A DNA stretch of 64,000 bases from Chloroflexi bacterium UBA4736 (GCA_002404015.1 DHIW01000124.1:1-64000), one strand, 5' to 3'. Shown: positions 16,160 through 25,472, counted from the stretch's first letter. Numbers and translations: made by a program. Notes: generated by a model not told the origin, from the letters alone.

Positions 16160-17389
16160 TCATAGGCGGATGCCGGTCCCGGTCGCGCCCCAGATGTCGA
16201 CAACCTCGCGGTCGCCCAGCTCGAGGTCGCGGTATGCGTTGTGCGGGGCGGCGATTATCAGCACGTCCGACTTGCGGATGACTTCCTCGAGTGTGCGGAA
16301 GCTGGGATCGTGAACGTACGGGTCCGTGCAGAGCACGTTGGCTCCCCGGAACGAGGCCAGCTTGCGCAGCTTGTAGCTGAGCGAGGTGCGCGGATCGTCC
16401 GACTCAGCCTTGAAGGCCATCCCGAGTATGCCGACGGTGCGGCCGCGGAGGGGCCGGCGGCGGTCGAGAGTCTCGATGACATAGGCGGGCAGGCCCTCGT
16501 TGACGAGCATCGCAGCGTGTCCCATCGGAAAGTTATCGGTGCTGAACGCGGCCAGCTGCATGGTGTCCTTCAGCAGGCAGGGGCCGGCCGCGAAGCCAGG
16601 ACCGGGCAGGTCCTTGGCCCGCGGGTAGTTGTGGCGGACGGCGTGGAGGACGTTCCCGAAATCGATGTCCGCGTTGTGGGCGATCTGGAAGAACTGGTTG
16701 GCGATCGCGAACTTCATGTAGCGCCACGTGTTCGTGAGCAGCTTCGCCAGCTCGGCTTCTCGGGGTGTGGTGCGGATGATCTCGACGTCGAGCGCGCCGA
16801 ACAGGGCGGCCGCCCGCTCGAAGGCCGTATCGCTGTGAGCTCCGATCAGCTGGGGGAGCGAGCGGATCTCCTCCAACGCGTATCCCTCGGCGATTCGCTC
16901 CGGACAGAACACGACCTCGGCCCGGCTGCCCCTCGTCGCGAGTTGCTCAGCGACGTATTCGGTCGTCCCCGGATAGACGGTGCTCCGGAGGACGATCAGG
17001 GCCTCCGATCTGAGCTCCGGCGCCAGGTCCTGCACGACCCGCTCGAACAGGCTGACCGAGGGGTTCATGAACTCGTCGATCGGCGTCCCGATCACCAGTA
17101 TCACCACATCCGCCCGGCCGGCGATGTCGGCCGAGGCGCTGAACTGGAGCCGGCCCGTGGGCAGGATCCTGGTCAGCATCTCGTCGGCGCCGCTCTCCAG
17201 GAAGGGCATCCGCCCGCCCTTAACCTCTTCGATCTTGGCCTCGTCGATGTCGTAGACGCCGACCCGCAGGCCCGCGTCGGCGAAGGACAGGGCGAGGGGC
17301 AGGCCCACGTGTCCGCAGCCGCCGACCACCACAATGTCGAGTGCCGAGGAATCCGGGTCGGCGTGCGGCGACCTCTCTGCCTGCAGCAC
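16160..17389 (-). CDS. Nucleotide-sugar 6-dehydrogenase (UDP-ManNAc/UDP-sugar dehydrogenase family)
   Basis: 409 residues: N-terminal NAD domain IVVVGGCGHVGLPLAL, then IGTPIDEF, the catalytic Cys in GPGFAAGPCLLKDTMQL (around residue 270), and the C-terminal UDP-binding domain LGMAFKAESDDPRTSLSYKL. The GPCLLKD form is closer to WecC/WbpA-type than to UDP-glucose dehydrogenase, which has GGSCLPKD (see 45681). It oxidises the C6 alcohol of a nucleotide sugar to a uronic acid using NAD. Forms a pair with the downstream epimerase. GTG start at 17389. Confidence 0.88.
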   Translation of the reverse strand: MLQAERSPHADPDSSALDIVVVGGCGHVGLPLALSFADAGLRVGVYDIDEAKIEEVKGGRMPFLESGADEMLTRILPTGRLQFSASADIAGRADVVILVIGTPIDEFMNPSVSLFERVVQDLAPELRSEALIVLRSTVYPGTTEYVAEQLATRGSRAEVVFCPERIAEGYALEEIRSLPQLIGAHSDTAFERAAALFGALDVEIIRTTPREAELAKLLTNTWRYMKFAIANQFFQIAHNADIDFGNVLHAVRHNYPRAKDLPGPGFAAGPCLLKDTMQLAAFSTDNFPMGHAAMLVNEGLPAYVIETLDRRRPLRGRTVGILGMAFKAESDDPRTSLSYKLRKLASFRGANVLCTDPYVHDPSFRTLEEVIRKSDVLIIAAPHNAYRDLELGDREVVDIWGATGTGIRL

Positions 17390-17433
17390 TGAGCACCCAT
17401 TCTAGCCAGCCTCCGTCGGCCGGCCGCCGGCGC

Positions 17434-19617
17434 CTAGTTCTGGACGATCACCTCGTCGCCCAGGTTCGCCCAACCGTACAGCCACTGCATGACCGGGGTC
17501 GGGATGTTCACGCAGCCGTGCGTGCCGTCGCCGTACTGGGAGCCGGGGCCAAACCAGCTCCGCCAGGGCGCGTCGTGCAGAAAGTACCCGCCCTGGTTGA
17601 ACTCGAGCACCCAGCTGACCCAGGCGTTCGGATACCAGTAGGGACTTCCCGGCGGCCAGGGCGAGATCATCTCGTAAGGCGTGGTCTTGTAGAAGATGTG
17701 GTAGTCGCCGGGCGGGGTGGGCAGTGCGGGGCGTCCGGTGGTGACGTCCGTTTCGCGGACTAGCACCGCGCCCTCGTACACCCACATGTGCTGCTGCGAG
17801 AGGCTGATGACGATCCGGTGCGCGCTTATGGAGACCGGCACAACCGGGTTGGAGGCCGCGGCGGGTCCCCGCCCGTACTGGTTGACCGCCCGGACGTAGA
17901 ACACGTGGCCGCTCGGCGGCAACCCGCCCCAGGTGATGGAGTTGGTGGCCGTCCCGGCCACGCCTCCCTCAGGCAAGACCGAGACCTCGTAGTTGAGGAT
18001 GGGCGCACCGCCGTCGTTGGCCGGCGCCTGCCACGTGATGGTGGCACTCTGGACGCCCGCCGCGGCCGTGATCCAGATGGGCGCGTCGGGGGTGCCCACC
18101 GGCTTGAAGCTGGTGGCGGCGCTGGCCGGTCCGCTGGCCACCCCGTTGAGGGCCGTCACGGTTGCCTGGTAGGTGAATGCGTTCACCAGCGGGGCCAGGT
18201 CGGCTGATGTTTGCGACCCCGGCACGACGTAGGAGGTGCCGTCCGCGAGCGTGATCGCGTAGCTGACGATCTGGCTGCCGCCGCTGGAGCCCGGAGGGTT
18301 CCAACTGAGCAGGGCGCCCCGGTCGCGGATGGCGGCGGTCACGCCGAAGGCGGCCGAGGGCGCCGATCCCGCCGCCGGCGCGGCCGTGAAGTAACCCTCC
18401 ACGTCGGCCAAGACGTTGGTGGTGGCGAGGCTGTTGTAGATGGTCAGGGCGCCATCCGCCCCCAGCTTGTAGAAGCCCAGGTTGGCGACCACGCTCTGCG
18501 GGGCGAAGTTGAGGTCTGAGGCGAGGACTCGGGCGTTGCCGCTCGGGTAGGCGACCAGGAAGCTGCCCCCGGTGGTGTCGGTCGCCGTGAGGTTTACTAT
18601 CGCCGCGCTGGCGCCCGCGGGCACGCCGATGGGTGCGTGGATCGACTGGCCGGCGCTGAGCGGACCCGCGGCCCGGGTGTCGAGGGTCCGGTTCGACGCG
18701 AGCTGAACGTAGTGGCCGCCCGTGCCGCCGTCGAACCCACTTGTGAAGTAGCCGCTGACGTCCACCAGGACATCCACGCTGCCCGCCGAGTTGTAGATGG
18801 TGAAGCTGCCGTCGGATGCCAGCTGGACCACCGCCCGCCCGGCCTGGTTCTGGCCGGCCTGGAAATTCAGGTTGGAGATGTTGGGGACCGTGCTGCCTGG
18901 GTACGCTGCCAGGAAGCTGGCCGAGCTGCCGTTGACGGCAGTGAGGTTCAGCACCGCGGCCGCCACCCCGGATCCCGGCACGTTGCCGGCGCCGGCCACG
19001 TGCAGGGTGAGCGTGCCATGAGGTCCCAACTGCCCCGCGGGCGCGCCCAGGCCGATCCGGGTGTCGAGCAGCCGGGCCGGCATGAGCGGCCGGTACTGGC
19101 CGGCGCCGCTGGCGTCGTCGGGGCCGAACCAGCCCTCGGCGTCGAGCACGAGGTCGGCGGCGCTGTTGTTGATGTAGATGCTGATCTGGCCGCCCCCGAT
19201 CCCGGCGACGACCTGGTTGGCGACGGTCTGGCCGGGCAGCCAGTTGAGGTTGGAAGAGATCGGCTGGGCCGCCCCGAAGGGCCAGATCGTCAGGTAGCCG
19301 GTGGCTGATGGGGCCACCACAGTAGCGTTCAGCACGACTGCGGTCATCCCGGCGGCGGCCTGGCCGCCGAGCGCCGGGATGGCCAAGTTCACGACCTGGC
19401 CCGGCGCCAGCATCCCGCCGGGCATCCCGGTGCCGTATCTGGTGTCGAGCACCCGGATCGGGGCGATCGGATGGTACCGGCTCACAGAGGGCGACGCGTG
19501 AGCCGTCCGGGGGCCGAGGCCGCCGATCGCCATCAGCCCGACGAGAAGTATCCCGAAGGCCGCCCGCAGTGGCACGGACGATCGGGTCGGCTGGAAGGGC
19601 TGGGTTCGTGTGCTCAT
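17434..19617 (-). CDS. Secreted L,D-transpeptidase (YkuD) with RxLDTR triplet and two FnIII domains
   Basis: 727 residues from ATG 19617. Signal peptide (about 1-40, hydrophobic core AFGILLVGLMAIGGLG), three RxLDTR modules (about 48-410), two fibronectin III domains (about 415-600) and a C-terminal YkuD catalytic domain. The catalytic motif THGCVNIP has Cys701 with His and the usual downstream positions; HDAPWRSWFG supplies the upstream His region. It would form 3-3 peptidoglycan cross-links or attach proteins to peptidoglycan. An in-frame extension upstream is out-of-character sequence and is rejected as start. Confidence 0.88.
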   Translation of the reverse strand: MSTRTQPFQPTRSSVPLRAAFGILLVGLMAIGGLGPRTAHASPSVSRYHPIAPIRVLDTRYGTGMPGGMLAPGQVVNLAIPALGGQAAAGMTAVVLNATVVAPSATGYLTIWPFGAAQPISSNLNWLPGQTVANQVVAGIGGGQISIYINNSAADLVLDAEGWFGPDDASGAGQYRPLMPARLLDTRIGLGAPAGQLGPHGTLTLHVAGAGNVPGSGVAAAVLNLTAVNGSSASFLAAYPGSTVPNISNLNFQAGQNQAGRAVVQLASDGSFTIYNSAGSVDVLVDVSGYFTSGFDGGTGGHYVQLASNRTLDTRAAGPLSAGQSIHAPIGVPAGASAAIVNLTATDTTGGSFLVAYPSGNARVLASDLNFAPQSVVANLGFYKLGADGALTIYNSLATTNVLADVEGYFTAAPAAGSAPSAAFGVTAAIRDRGALLSWNPPGSSGGSQIVSYAITLADGTSYVVPGSQTSADLAPLVNAFTYQATVTALNGVASGPASAATSFKPVGTPDAPIWITAAAGVQSATITWQAPANDGGAPILNYEVSVLPEGGVAGTATNSITWGGLPPSGHVFYVRAVNQYGRGPAAASNPVVPVSISAHRIVISLSQQHMWVYEGAVLVRETDVTTGRPALPTPPGDYHIFYKTTPYEMISPWPPGSPYWYPNAWVSWVLEFNQGGYFLHDAPWRSWFGPGSQYGDGTHGCVNIPTPVMQWLYGWANLGDEVIVQN
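18385..19473 (-). repeat. Triplet of RxLDTR modules in the L,D-transpeptidase
   Basis: Three tandem units directly after the signal peptide, starting at RVLDTRYGTG, RLLDTRIGLG and RTLDTRAAG and closing with DAEGWFG, DVSGYFT and DVEGYFT. The third unit is shortened near its start. N-terminal placement matches the C39-like protein, whereas the four proteins at 27492-37314 carry the triplet at the C-terminus. Confidence 0.9.
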
Positions 19618-19702
19618 GTGAGGATCTCGAGGCGGGTGGTGCCCTGCGGCAGCCGCCACACGATATCGCAACGCCGGGCAATCCGCGCCCCCCAATGGCG
19701 CC

Positions 19703-21052
19703 TCAGCCGCGATACCGGCGCACGTAGCGTACGCCCCTGCTGACCACCGCTCCCGGTCCCTCGCGGCGCAGGATCTCGATCGCCCGGCGGCCGAGACGGC
19801 CCGCCCCGCCCGCCTCGGGCAGCGCGCGATCCCAGGTCGCCTCACCCGCGATCGCGCGCCGGTCTGGGGCAGGCATCGGCTCCCGGCAGTAGTCCAGGAG
19901 GGGCTGCACCACCTTCGGCCAGAGGAACTCGGCGGCGGATTTGCCTGATCGCTGGGAGCAGCGCCGGCGGTGGTCGGGATCGGCCAGCCGGAGCAGTGCG
20001 CTCGCGATCCCATCCACGTCGCCGTAGCCGACGACCTGCCCCAGCTCGTGCTCGCTCACCAGGTCGGCCAGGCTGTCCCCCTCGGTCGTCAGCACCGGCA
20101 GCGACGCCCACAGGAAATCCAAGATCCGGGTCCGGAAGCTGTACCTGGTCTCGACGTCGAGCTGGTGTGTGCTGACGCCGATGTCGGCCTCCAGAAGCAT
20201 TCCCCCTCGCTCCTCATAGGGAACCCAGGTGGCTCCGAAAAACACCAGCTGGCCGGTGAGGCCGAGCTCATCGGACAGGCGCCTGGCGTTGGCCGACATC
20301 TGCATTGGCGGCACCTCGGTGCTGGGGCTTGCGGAGGCGGGAAAGACCAGCCGCACCTGCGGCAGCCGGTCCTTGACCCGGTCCACGGCTCGGATCAGGG
20401 TCAGCGGGTCGAACCAGTTCCAGATGCCTCCCCCCCAGAGGACGAGCAGGGCGTCATCCCCGACCCCCGGGAGCACGCCGCGGAACCGCCGGGCGGCCGG
20501 CCGCGGGGGTCGCTCGTCGATCCCGAAGGGCAGCAGCCGGAGGAGGGAGGAGAGGGCCGGGTCCTGCTCGTGGACATACGGATTGACCCGGCCCGCCGAG
20601 ACCAGCCAGCCCGTCCAGAAATCGCGCTGGCGCTGGCTGGCGCAGAAGAAGACGTCCCCCGATCTGATGAGCCGGGTCAGGACCGAGCGGTCGGCAGCCG
20701 CGATCCGGTGCTGCTCCGCGAGCGGTACCGCTTTGTGCATGTGCAGGTTCTCGAGCGGGAACGGATCGTAAAGGTCTACAGCCAGGTGTCGGGCGGAACC
20801 CAGCTCAGGGTGGCGATCGAGGAGGTAGCCGGACGCCAGCACGACGCTGTGCTCCGCGACCAGTCCGGCGATGCCGGCCGGGCCATAGCCCACCACCGGG
20901 AAACCGTCGCCGGTCCGGCCCGGCTCCCCGGGCGCCGCCAGCGTGACCTCGATCTCTCGACCGAGTGCGCGCGCGATCTCCCAGTTGCGGATCGTGGGCC
21001 CCGTCATGCGTTCGCCGAGGGCCTCGTGGTTGAGGACGAGCAGCTGCCTCAA
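19703..21052 (-). CDS. Glycosyltransferase, GT-B fold (GT4-like)
   Basis: 449 residues from a TTG at 21052 that overlaps the previous stop as TTGA; longer starts run into the upstream gene. The N-terminus reads RQLLVLNHEALGERMTGPTIRNWEIARAL, the acceptor domain of GT-B enzymes. The donor domain includes LLVLWGGGIWNWFDPLTLIRAV, LVFFGATWVPYEERGG and ETRYSFRTRILDFLW followed by an EGDSLADLV stretch, in place of the usual ExxPxxxxE. Similar proteins occur beside GT2 genes in surface-glycan loci. Sugar donor and acceptor cannot be read from the sequence. Confidence 0.8.
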   Translation of the reverse strand: MRQLLVLNHEALGERMTGPTIRNWEIARALGREIEVTLAAPGEPGRTGDGFPVVGYGPAGIAGLVAEHSVVLASGYLLDRHPELGSARHLAVDLYDPFPLENLHMHKAVPLAEQHRIAAADRSVLTRLIRSGDVFFCASQRQRDFWTGWLVSAGRVNPYVHEQDPALSSLLRLLPFGIDERPPRPAARRFRGVLPGVGDDALLVLWGGGIWNWFDPLTLIRAVDRVKDRLPQVRLVFPASASPSTEVPPMQMSANARRLSDELGLTGQLVFFGATWVPYEERGGMLLEADIGVSTHQLDVETRYSFRTRILDFLWASLPVLTTEGDSLADLVSEHELGQVVGYGDVDGIASALLRLADPDHRRRCSQRSGKSAAEFLWPKVVQPLLDYCREPMPAPDRRAIAGEATWDRALPEAGGAGRLGRRAIEILRREGPGAVVSRGVRYVRRYRG

Positions 21053-22374
21053 TCGCGGGCTGGGCCGAGCCGGCGGTCGAGGCCGACGACCTGCGTCAGC
21101 CACTTGTAGAAGGCGAGGTACCGCGGGTCGCTGTAGTTCGCGAAGAAGGGGTCCTCGAAGAGCGGGACCAGCTCCTCATCGGAGCGCTTGCGGCGCTCGC
21201 TGAGCCAGTCCCGCTTGGCGCGAACCCGGTCCAGCGAATGGGCGAACTGGCTGGCGGCCGCGTAGTGGCTCACGGCCACCCCGGGCATCAGGAAGGCCTC
21301 GGGCTGCACCTGGCCCAGGATGTTCAGGAGGCGGTGGACGAAGAAGCTGCGGGTGCGCCAGCGGAGGAAGCGACCCGTCTTGTACACAGCGGTGCCCAGG
21401 CCCTGCTCGCGCAGGACCCGGCGGGCCCGGGCCGCCAGGCTCTCGGTGAAGACCTCCGCGGGGTCGTAGGCGTACAGGCGCTGGGCGCTGGCCGAGGGCC
21501 CCTGCTGGGCGACCTCTCCGCCCGGCGGCGGGCCGAGCCTGAACTCCTCGGCGTCGACTTCCGCCAGCCTCAGCCCCCTCTCGTTGAGGAGCAGCAGAGC
21601 CGCGGGCAGTGCTTCGGCCAGGGTCTTGTCCTCGAAGCACTTGTAGATGGTGAAGAGCGCGTTGCGCTCGTACAGCGAGCGGAGGCGGTGCGGCTCCAGC
21701 CGGTCGGCCGTCGCATGGTGGCGATGAAAGGCGGTCGCCCGCGGCGTGTACCAGACGTCGTGGCCGAGCAGGTTCAGGCGCCAGCCCAGGTCGACGTCCT
21801 CGAAATACGCGAAGAAGTCGCTGTCGAACCCGTCGACGGCCTGGAAGAGTTCGCGCCGGATCAGCATCGCGCCACCGCAGGCGAACAAGACGCGTCGTTC
21901 GCGGTCCCGTTCGGACTTCTTGGCCCCGTGGTCGAGCTGGAAGCCATGGCCCTGGTAGTTGACGCCCCCCCCGACAAAGTCGATCCGGGAGCCGTCCCAA
22001 TTCTTGATGCGGGAGCCGATGCAGGCGGCGCTGGGATGCTCGTCCAGCAGCGAGACCAGGTTCTTGAGCCAGGGCGCCTCAACCTTCATGTCGTTGTTCA
22101 AAAAGCCGATCCACTCGCTGGTACAGGTGACGGCCGCTCGGTTGTTGCCCTCCGCGAAACCGAGGTTCTGGTCCAGGGCGACCACTCGAACCGCCGGAAA
22201 GCCCTCCCGGACATAATCGACCGAGCCGTCCGCCGAGCCGTTGTCGCAGAGAACCACCTCCAGCCGGTCCGCCGGGTACTCGAGGCCGAGGAGCGACTCC
22301 AGGCAGGCCGCCAGGTGCTTGCGGCCGTTCCAGTTGAGCACGATGAGGGAGACGGATGGGCCCTGGGTTGCCAC
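21049..22374 (-). CDS. GT2 family glycosyltransferase (rhamnosyltransferase-like)
   Basis: 441 residues. GT-A domain in the first 300: SLIVLNWNGRKHLAACLESL, VLCDNGSADGS, NLGFAEGNN, FLNNDMKV (the DxD-like metal site), and EDVDLGWRLNLLGH. The C-terminal 140 residues are helical and of unknown role. The layout resembles WbbL/RfbF-type rhamnosyltransferases. GTG start at 22374 has no Shine-Dalgarno but a TAGAGT box six bases upstream. Divergent from the ABC exporter genes; overlaps the next glycosyltransferase by four bases. Confidence 0.88.
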   Translation of the reverse strand: MATQGPSVSLIVLNWNGRKHLAACLESLLGLEYPADRLEVVLCDNGSADGSVDYVREGFPAVRVVALDQNLGFAEGNNRAAVTCTSEWIGFLNNDMKVEAPWLKNLVSLLDEHPSAACIGSRIKNWDGSRIDFVGGGVNYQGHGFQLDHGAKKSERDRERRVLFACGGAMLIRRELFQAVDGFDSDFFAYFEDVDLGWRLNLLGHDVWYTPRATAFHRHHATADRLEPHRLRSLYERNALFTIYKCFEDKTLAEALPAALLLLNERGLRLAEVDAEEFRLGPPPGGEVAQQGPSASAQRLYAYDPAEVFTESLAARARRVLREQGLGTAVYKTGRFLRWRTRSFFVHRLLNILGQVQPEAFLMPGVAVSHYAAASQFAHSLDRVRAKRDWLSERRKRSDEELVPLFEDPFFANYSDPRYLAFYKWLTQVVGLDRRLGPARD

Positions 22375-22380
22375 CGCCCA

Positions 22381-22386
22381 ACTCTA
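22381..22386 (-). promoter_or_regulatory. Candidate -10 box for the GT2-GT4 pair
   Basis: TAGAGT on the minus strand ends six bases before the GTG of the GT2 gene. It lies in a 73-bp divergent intergenic region facing the exporter promoter. Confidence 0.35.
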
Positions 22387-22418
22387 GCCAACCTCCCGAA
22401 GGCGGACGAGGCCGCGGG

Positions 22419-22424
22419 TAGAAT
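22419..22424 (+). promoter_or_regulatory. Candidate -10 box for the ABC exporter operon
   Basis: TAGAAT within GGTAGAATC, the same 9-mer that precedes rmlA. Here the start codon is 23 bases further on and has its own GGAGG Shine-Dalgarno, so the message would carry a short leader. Confidence 0.45.
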
Positions 22425-22447
22425 CGTCGCGTGCCAGCGGAGGAACG

Positions 22448-23248
22448 ATGATCGCCGGCCAACGCCTGCGCGAGCTCGTTGACTATCGCGACCTTTTGAC
22501 CAACCTCACGATTCGCGACCTCAAGCTCAAGTACAAGGGTTCAGTGCTTGGCGTCGGCTGGTCGCTGCTGAACCCGCTGATCATGATGGCGATCTACTAC
22601 GTCGTGTTCAGCCTGTTCCTGCGCGTTTTCGTGCTGCCCAACTACTGGGCATTCGTCCTCGGCGGACTCCTGGTCTGGATATTCACCGCCCAGGCTCTCA
22701 CGTCGTCCGCGATCGCATTCGTCCGGACCTCGAGTCTCATCACCAAGGTCTACTTCCCGATCGAGACCCTGCCCATTGCCAACGTGCTGGCCCATTTCGT
22801 GAATTTCGTGATCATGCTGGCGATCCTGCTGCCGATCCTGCTGCTGGCAGGTGTCCATCTCGGGCCCTCGCTCGTGCTGCTCCCGGTCATCCTCCTGGCT
22901 CACCTCGCCTTCGCGATCGGGCTGGGGCTCTTCCTGGCCACGCTGACCGTCTACTTCCGGGACCTGGAGCACGTCATCACACTGGCGATAAATGCGCTTT
23001 TCTACCTGACACCGGTGCTCTATCCGCTCGATCCCGCCGCCCTCCCGCGGGCAGCGGCTCGGTTCATCCCGTACGCGACCGCCAATCCCCTGGCCTGGTT
23101 CCTGGACAGCTACCATTCCGTCCTCTACTACGGCCTCTGGCCCGACCCCGGCCAGTTCACCGCCATGCTGGCGGCCGCGCTGGTCGCCCTGGTCGGCGGC
23201 TATGCATTCTTCAGTTGGCTGCGGCCGCGCATCCCGGAGGAGGTCTGA
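22448..23248 (+). CDS. ABC-2 type polysaccharide exporter permease (Wzm-like)
   Basis: 266 residues, six hydrophobic segments. The N-terminal LVDYRDLLTNLTIRDLKLKYKGSVLGVGWSLLNPL, split across the first helix boundary, is the hallmark of Wzm/TagG-type permeases. ATG at 22448 is preceded by GGAGG with four bases of spacing. It would pair with the adjacent ATPase to export an undecaprenyl-linked glycan. The stop overlaps the ATPase start by one base (TGATG). Confidence 0.93.
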   Translation: MIAGQRLRELVDYRDLLTNLTIRDLKLKYKGSVLGVGWSLLNPLIMMAIYYVVFSLFLRVFVLPNYWAFVLGGLLVWIFTAQALTSSAIAFVRTSSLITKVYFPIETLPIANVLAHFVNFVIMLAILLPILLLAGVHLGPSLVLLPVILLAHLAFAIGLGLFLATLTVYFRDLEHVITLAINALFYLTPVLYPLDPAALPRAAARFIPYATANPLAWFLDSYHSVLYYGLWPDPGQFTAMLAAALVALVGGYAFFSWLRPRIPEEV

Positions 23249-24480
23249 TGGCGGCCGTCGAGATGATCGGGGTCCACAAGCGATATCGCGTCTACAAGGA
23301 ACGCTACCGATCCCTGAAGGAGGTGCTCATCCACCGCCGTTTCGGGGAGTGGGAGGAGCGGTGGGCGCTGCGCGGGCTGGAGCTGGAGGTCCAACCGGGC
23401 CGGACCATGGGCTTGATCGGCAGCAACGGGGCCGGCAAGAGCACTGCCCTGAAGCTGATGGCGCGCATCCTGGTGCCCGACCTGGGGCGGGTCCGGACCA
23501 GCGGCCGCCTCTCCGGGCTGCTCGAGCTGGGGGCGGGCTTCCAGCCCGAGTACACGGGCCGGGAGAACGTCTACCTCAACGCTTCCCTGCTCGGCCTGAG
23601 TCGAGCGGAGATCAATCGCCGATTCGACTCGATTGTTGCCTTCGCCGAGCTGGAGGAGCATATCGACGCGCCCGTTCGGACCTATTCGTCGGGCATGTAT
23701 ATGCGCCTCGGCTTCTCGGTCGCCATCCACGTCGAGCCCGAGATCCTGCTGGTCGACGAGATCCTAGCCGTGGGCGACGAGGCCTTTCAGGCCAAGTGCT
23801 TTGACTGGCTCGAGCGCTTCCAGGACAAGGGTGGGACGGTTGTCGTGGTGTCGCACAACCTCGGCTCGCTGCGGGACCTGTGCTCCGAGGTTTGCTGGCT
23901 GGATGCCGGCGTGATGCGCGAACGGGGCGATCCGGCCGAGGTGATCGACGCCTATGTGGACCAGGTCCGAGACGACATGGCGGCTCATGAGACCCGGGCC
24001 GAGGATCCTGGCTCCGGCCGTCGTGTGGCCGTCGAGCTGGGCCAGGCCCGGCTGCTGGATGCCGGCGGCCGGCCCGTGAGCCAGCTGGAGCCCGGTGACA
24101 GCCTCACAGTCGAGATCCCATACCTGGTCCACCGCCGCCTGGAGCAACCGCTCTTCGGGGTGGCGATCCATCGCAACGACGGCGTCCTGGTGTTCGCTAC
24201 CAACACCGACCTCGACCGGCTGGCGATGGGCAGCCTGGGGCCGGGCCCAGGCCGGCTCACGCTGACCTACCCCCGCCTCGATCTCTGCGGAGGCACCTTC
24301 AGGGTGACCGTGATGGTCTTCGACGGCGCCCGCCGGACACCGATTGCGATCGATTCACACTGGCAGCGCTACTCCTTCCATATCCCGCGAGGCACGATTG
24401 ACCGCGGCCTGGTCGAACTGGAGCACCGCTGGGCGGCTGAAGGTTCGGAGCCCGCCGGCCGGCGGCGAAACTCGGCCTGA
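23248..24480 (+). CDS. ABC exporter ATPase with C-terminal glycan-binding domain (Wzt-like)
   Basis: 410 residues from ATG 23248, supported by GGAGGAGG just upstream. ATPase domain about 1-240: Walker A GSNGAGKST, Q-loop ELGAGFQPEYTGREN, signature YSSGMYMRLGFS, Walker B ILLVDEILAVGD, switch VSHNL. The C-terminal 150 residues form a beta-rich Wzt_C-like domain that, in O9a-type systems, recognises the modified end of the glycan. This suggests the exported polymer carries a defined terminal modification, for which the two methyltransferases are candidates. Confidence 0.92.
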   Translation: MAAVEMIGVHKRYRVYKERYRSLKEVLIHRRFGEWEERWALRGLELEVQPGRTMGLIGSNGAGKSTALKLMARILVPDLGRVRTSGRLSGLLELGAGFQPEYTGRENVYLNASLLGLSRAEINRRFDSIVAFAELEEHIDAPVRTYSSGMYMRLGFSVAIHVEPEILLVDEILAVGDEAFQAKCFDWLERFQDKGGTVVVVSHNLGSLRDLCSEVCWLDAGVMRERGDPAEVIDAYVDQVRDDMAAHETRAEDPGSGRRVAVELGQARLLDAGGRPVSQLEPGDSLTVEIPYLVHRRLEQPLFGVAIHRNDGVLVFATNTDLDRLAMGSLGPGPGRLTLTYPRLDLCGGTFRVTVMVFDGARRTPIAIDSHWQRYSFHIPRGTIDRGLVELEHRWAAEGSEPAGRRRNSA

Positions 24481-25472
24481 CCGGGCCCGCCATTCCCCCG
24501 CGCGCCTCAGTCGTGGTTGTTGCCTACAACGGCGGCGAGTTGCTGGCTGGCTGCCTGGACGCTCTCCTGCCTCAGTGGCTGCCCGGGGGAATGGAGGTCC
24601 TGGTGGTCGACAACGGCTCCAGTGACGGGTCTCCGGACCAGGTGCGGAGGCGGTTTCCACAGGTGCGCCTGGTGGAGATCGGCAGCAATCTCGGTTTCGC
24701 GGCCGGAAACAATCTTGGGCTGCGACTCGCCCTGGGCACGCACCTCGTCGTGCTCAACCAGGACACCCGGGTGCGGCCCGGTTGGCTGGCGGCACTGGTG
24801 CAGGCCGCCGAAGCCGGCCCCCGGGTGGGCGCCGTCACCTCCAAGCTGCTGTTCGCCAGTCGCCCGGACCACGTCCAGAACGCGGGCTCCCTGCTGCTTA
24901 GCGACGGGAGTGGGGGGGACCGCGGCAGCGGCGAGCTCGACCGCGGGCAGTACGACCGGCCGGAGGAGGTCTTCGCGTTCTGCGGCGCCGCCGCCCTGCT
25001 GACCCGGCCCATGCTGGCCGACGTGGGCATGTTCGACGCCAGCTTCTTCAACTACTACGAGGACACCGACCTCAGCTGGCGGATGCGGCTGCGCGGCTGG
25101 CGAGTGCTGTACGAACCGGCCGCCGTGGTCGAGCACGAGCACATGGCCTCGGCCGGCGAATGGTCGAAGTTCATGGTGTTCCACGCCGACCGCAACCGCC
25201 TGTTCATGATCTCCAAGAACGCACGGCCCGGTTTCGCCGCGCGCAGCCTCGGTCGCCTGGCCGCTCGCGCGGCGGGACGGGGTCGGCCAGGTGCGAGGGC
25301 GGCCCAGCCGGTCCGCCGCGCGCTTCGAGGCCGGGTTCTCGGGTCCTTTGCACTGAACCTCCCCCAACTGCTCTTCAAGCGGATTCGGATTCGCCTTCGG
25401 CGTCGGGTCTCGGACGTGGAGATCGAGCGCTGGATGTACTCGCGTGAGCTGTGGGACGCCCGCTCCGCGTAG
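24477..25472 (+). CDS. GT2 family glycosyltransferase
   Basis: 331 residues from a CTG at 24477 that overlaps the ATPase TGA as CTGA. The first GTG (24513) would remove the first beta strand: the in-frame codons before it encode ASV of ASVVVVAYNGGE, the normal GT2 opening. Other motifs are VVDNGSSDGS, NLGFAAGNN, NQDTRV and EDTDLSWRMRLRGW. The tail is strongly basic with many Arg residues. The gene is translationally coupled to the exporter and overlaps the next glycosyltransferase by 22 bases. Confidence 0.85.
   Translation: MTGPAIPPRASVVVVAYNGGELLAGCLDALLPQWLPGGMEVLVVDNGSSDGSPDQVRRRFPQVRLVEIGSNLGFAAGNNLGLRLALGTHLVVLNQDTRVRPGWLAALVQAAEAGPRVGAVTSKLLFASRPDHVQNAGSLLLSDGSGGDRGSGELDRGQYDRPEEVFAFCGAAALLTRPMLADVGMFDASFFNYYEDTDLSWRMRLRGWRVLYEPAAVVEHEHMASAGEWSKFMVFHADRNRLFMISKNARPGFAARSLGRLAARAAGRGRPGARAAQPVRRALRGRVLGSFALNLPQLLFKRIRIRLRRRVSDVEIERWMYSRELWDARSA

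Noticed and set aside
19618..20013. 132-residue N-terminal extension of the L,D-transpeptidase
   Set aside because: It overlaps the upstream glycosyltransferase out of frame, and the signal peptide begins at ATG 19617.
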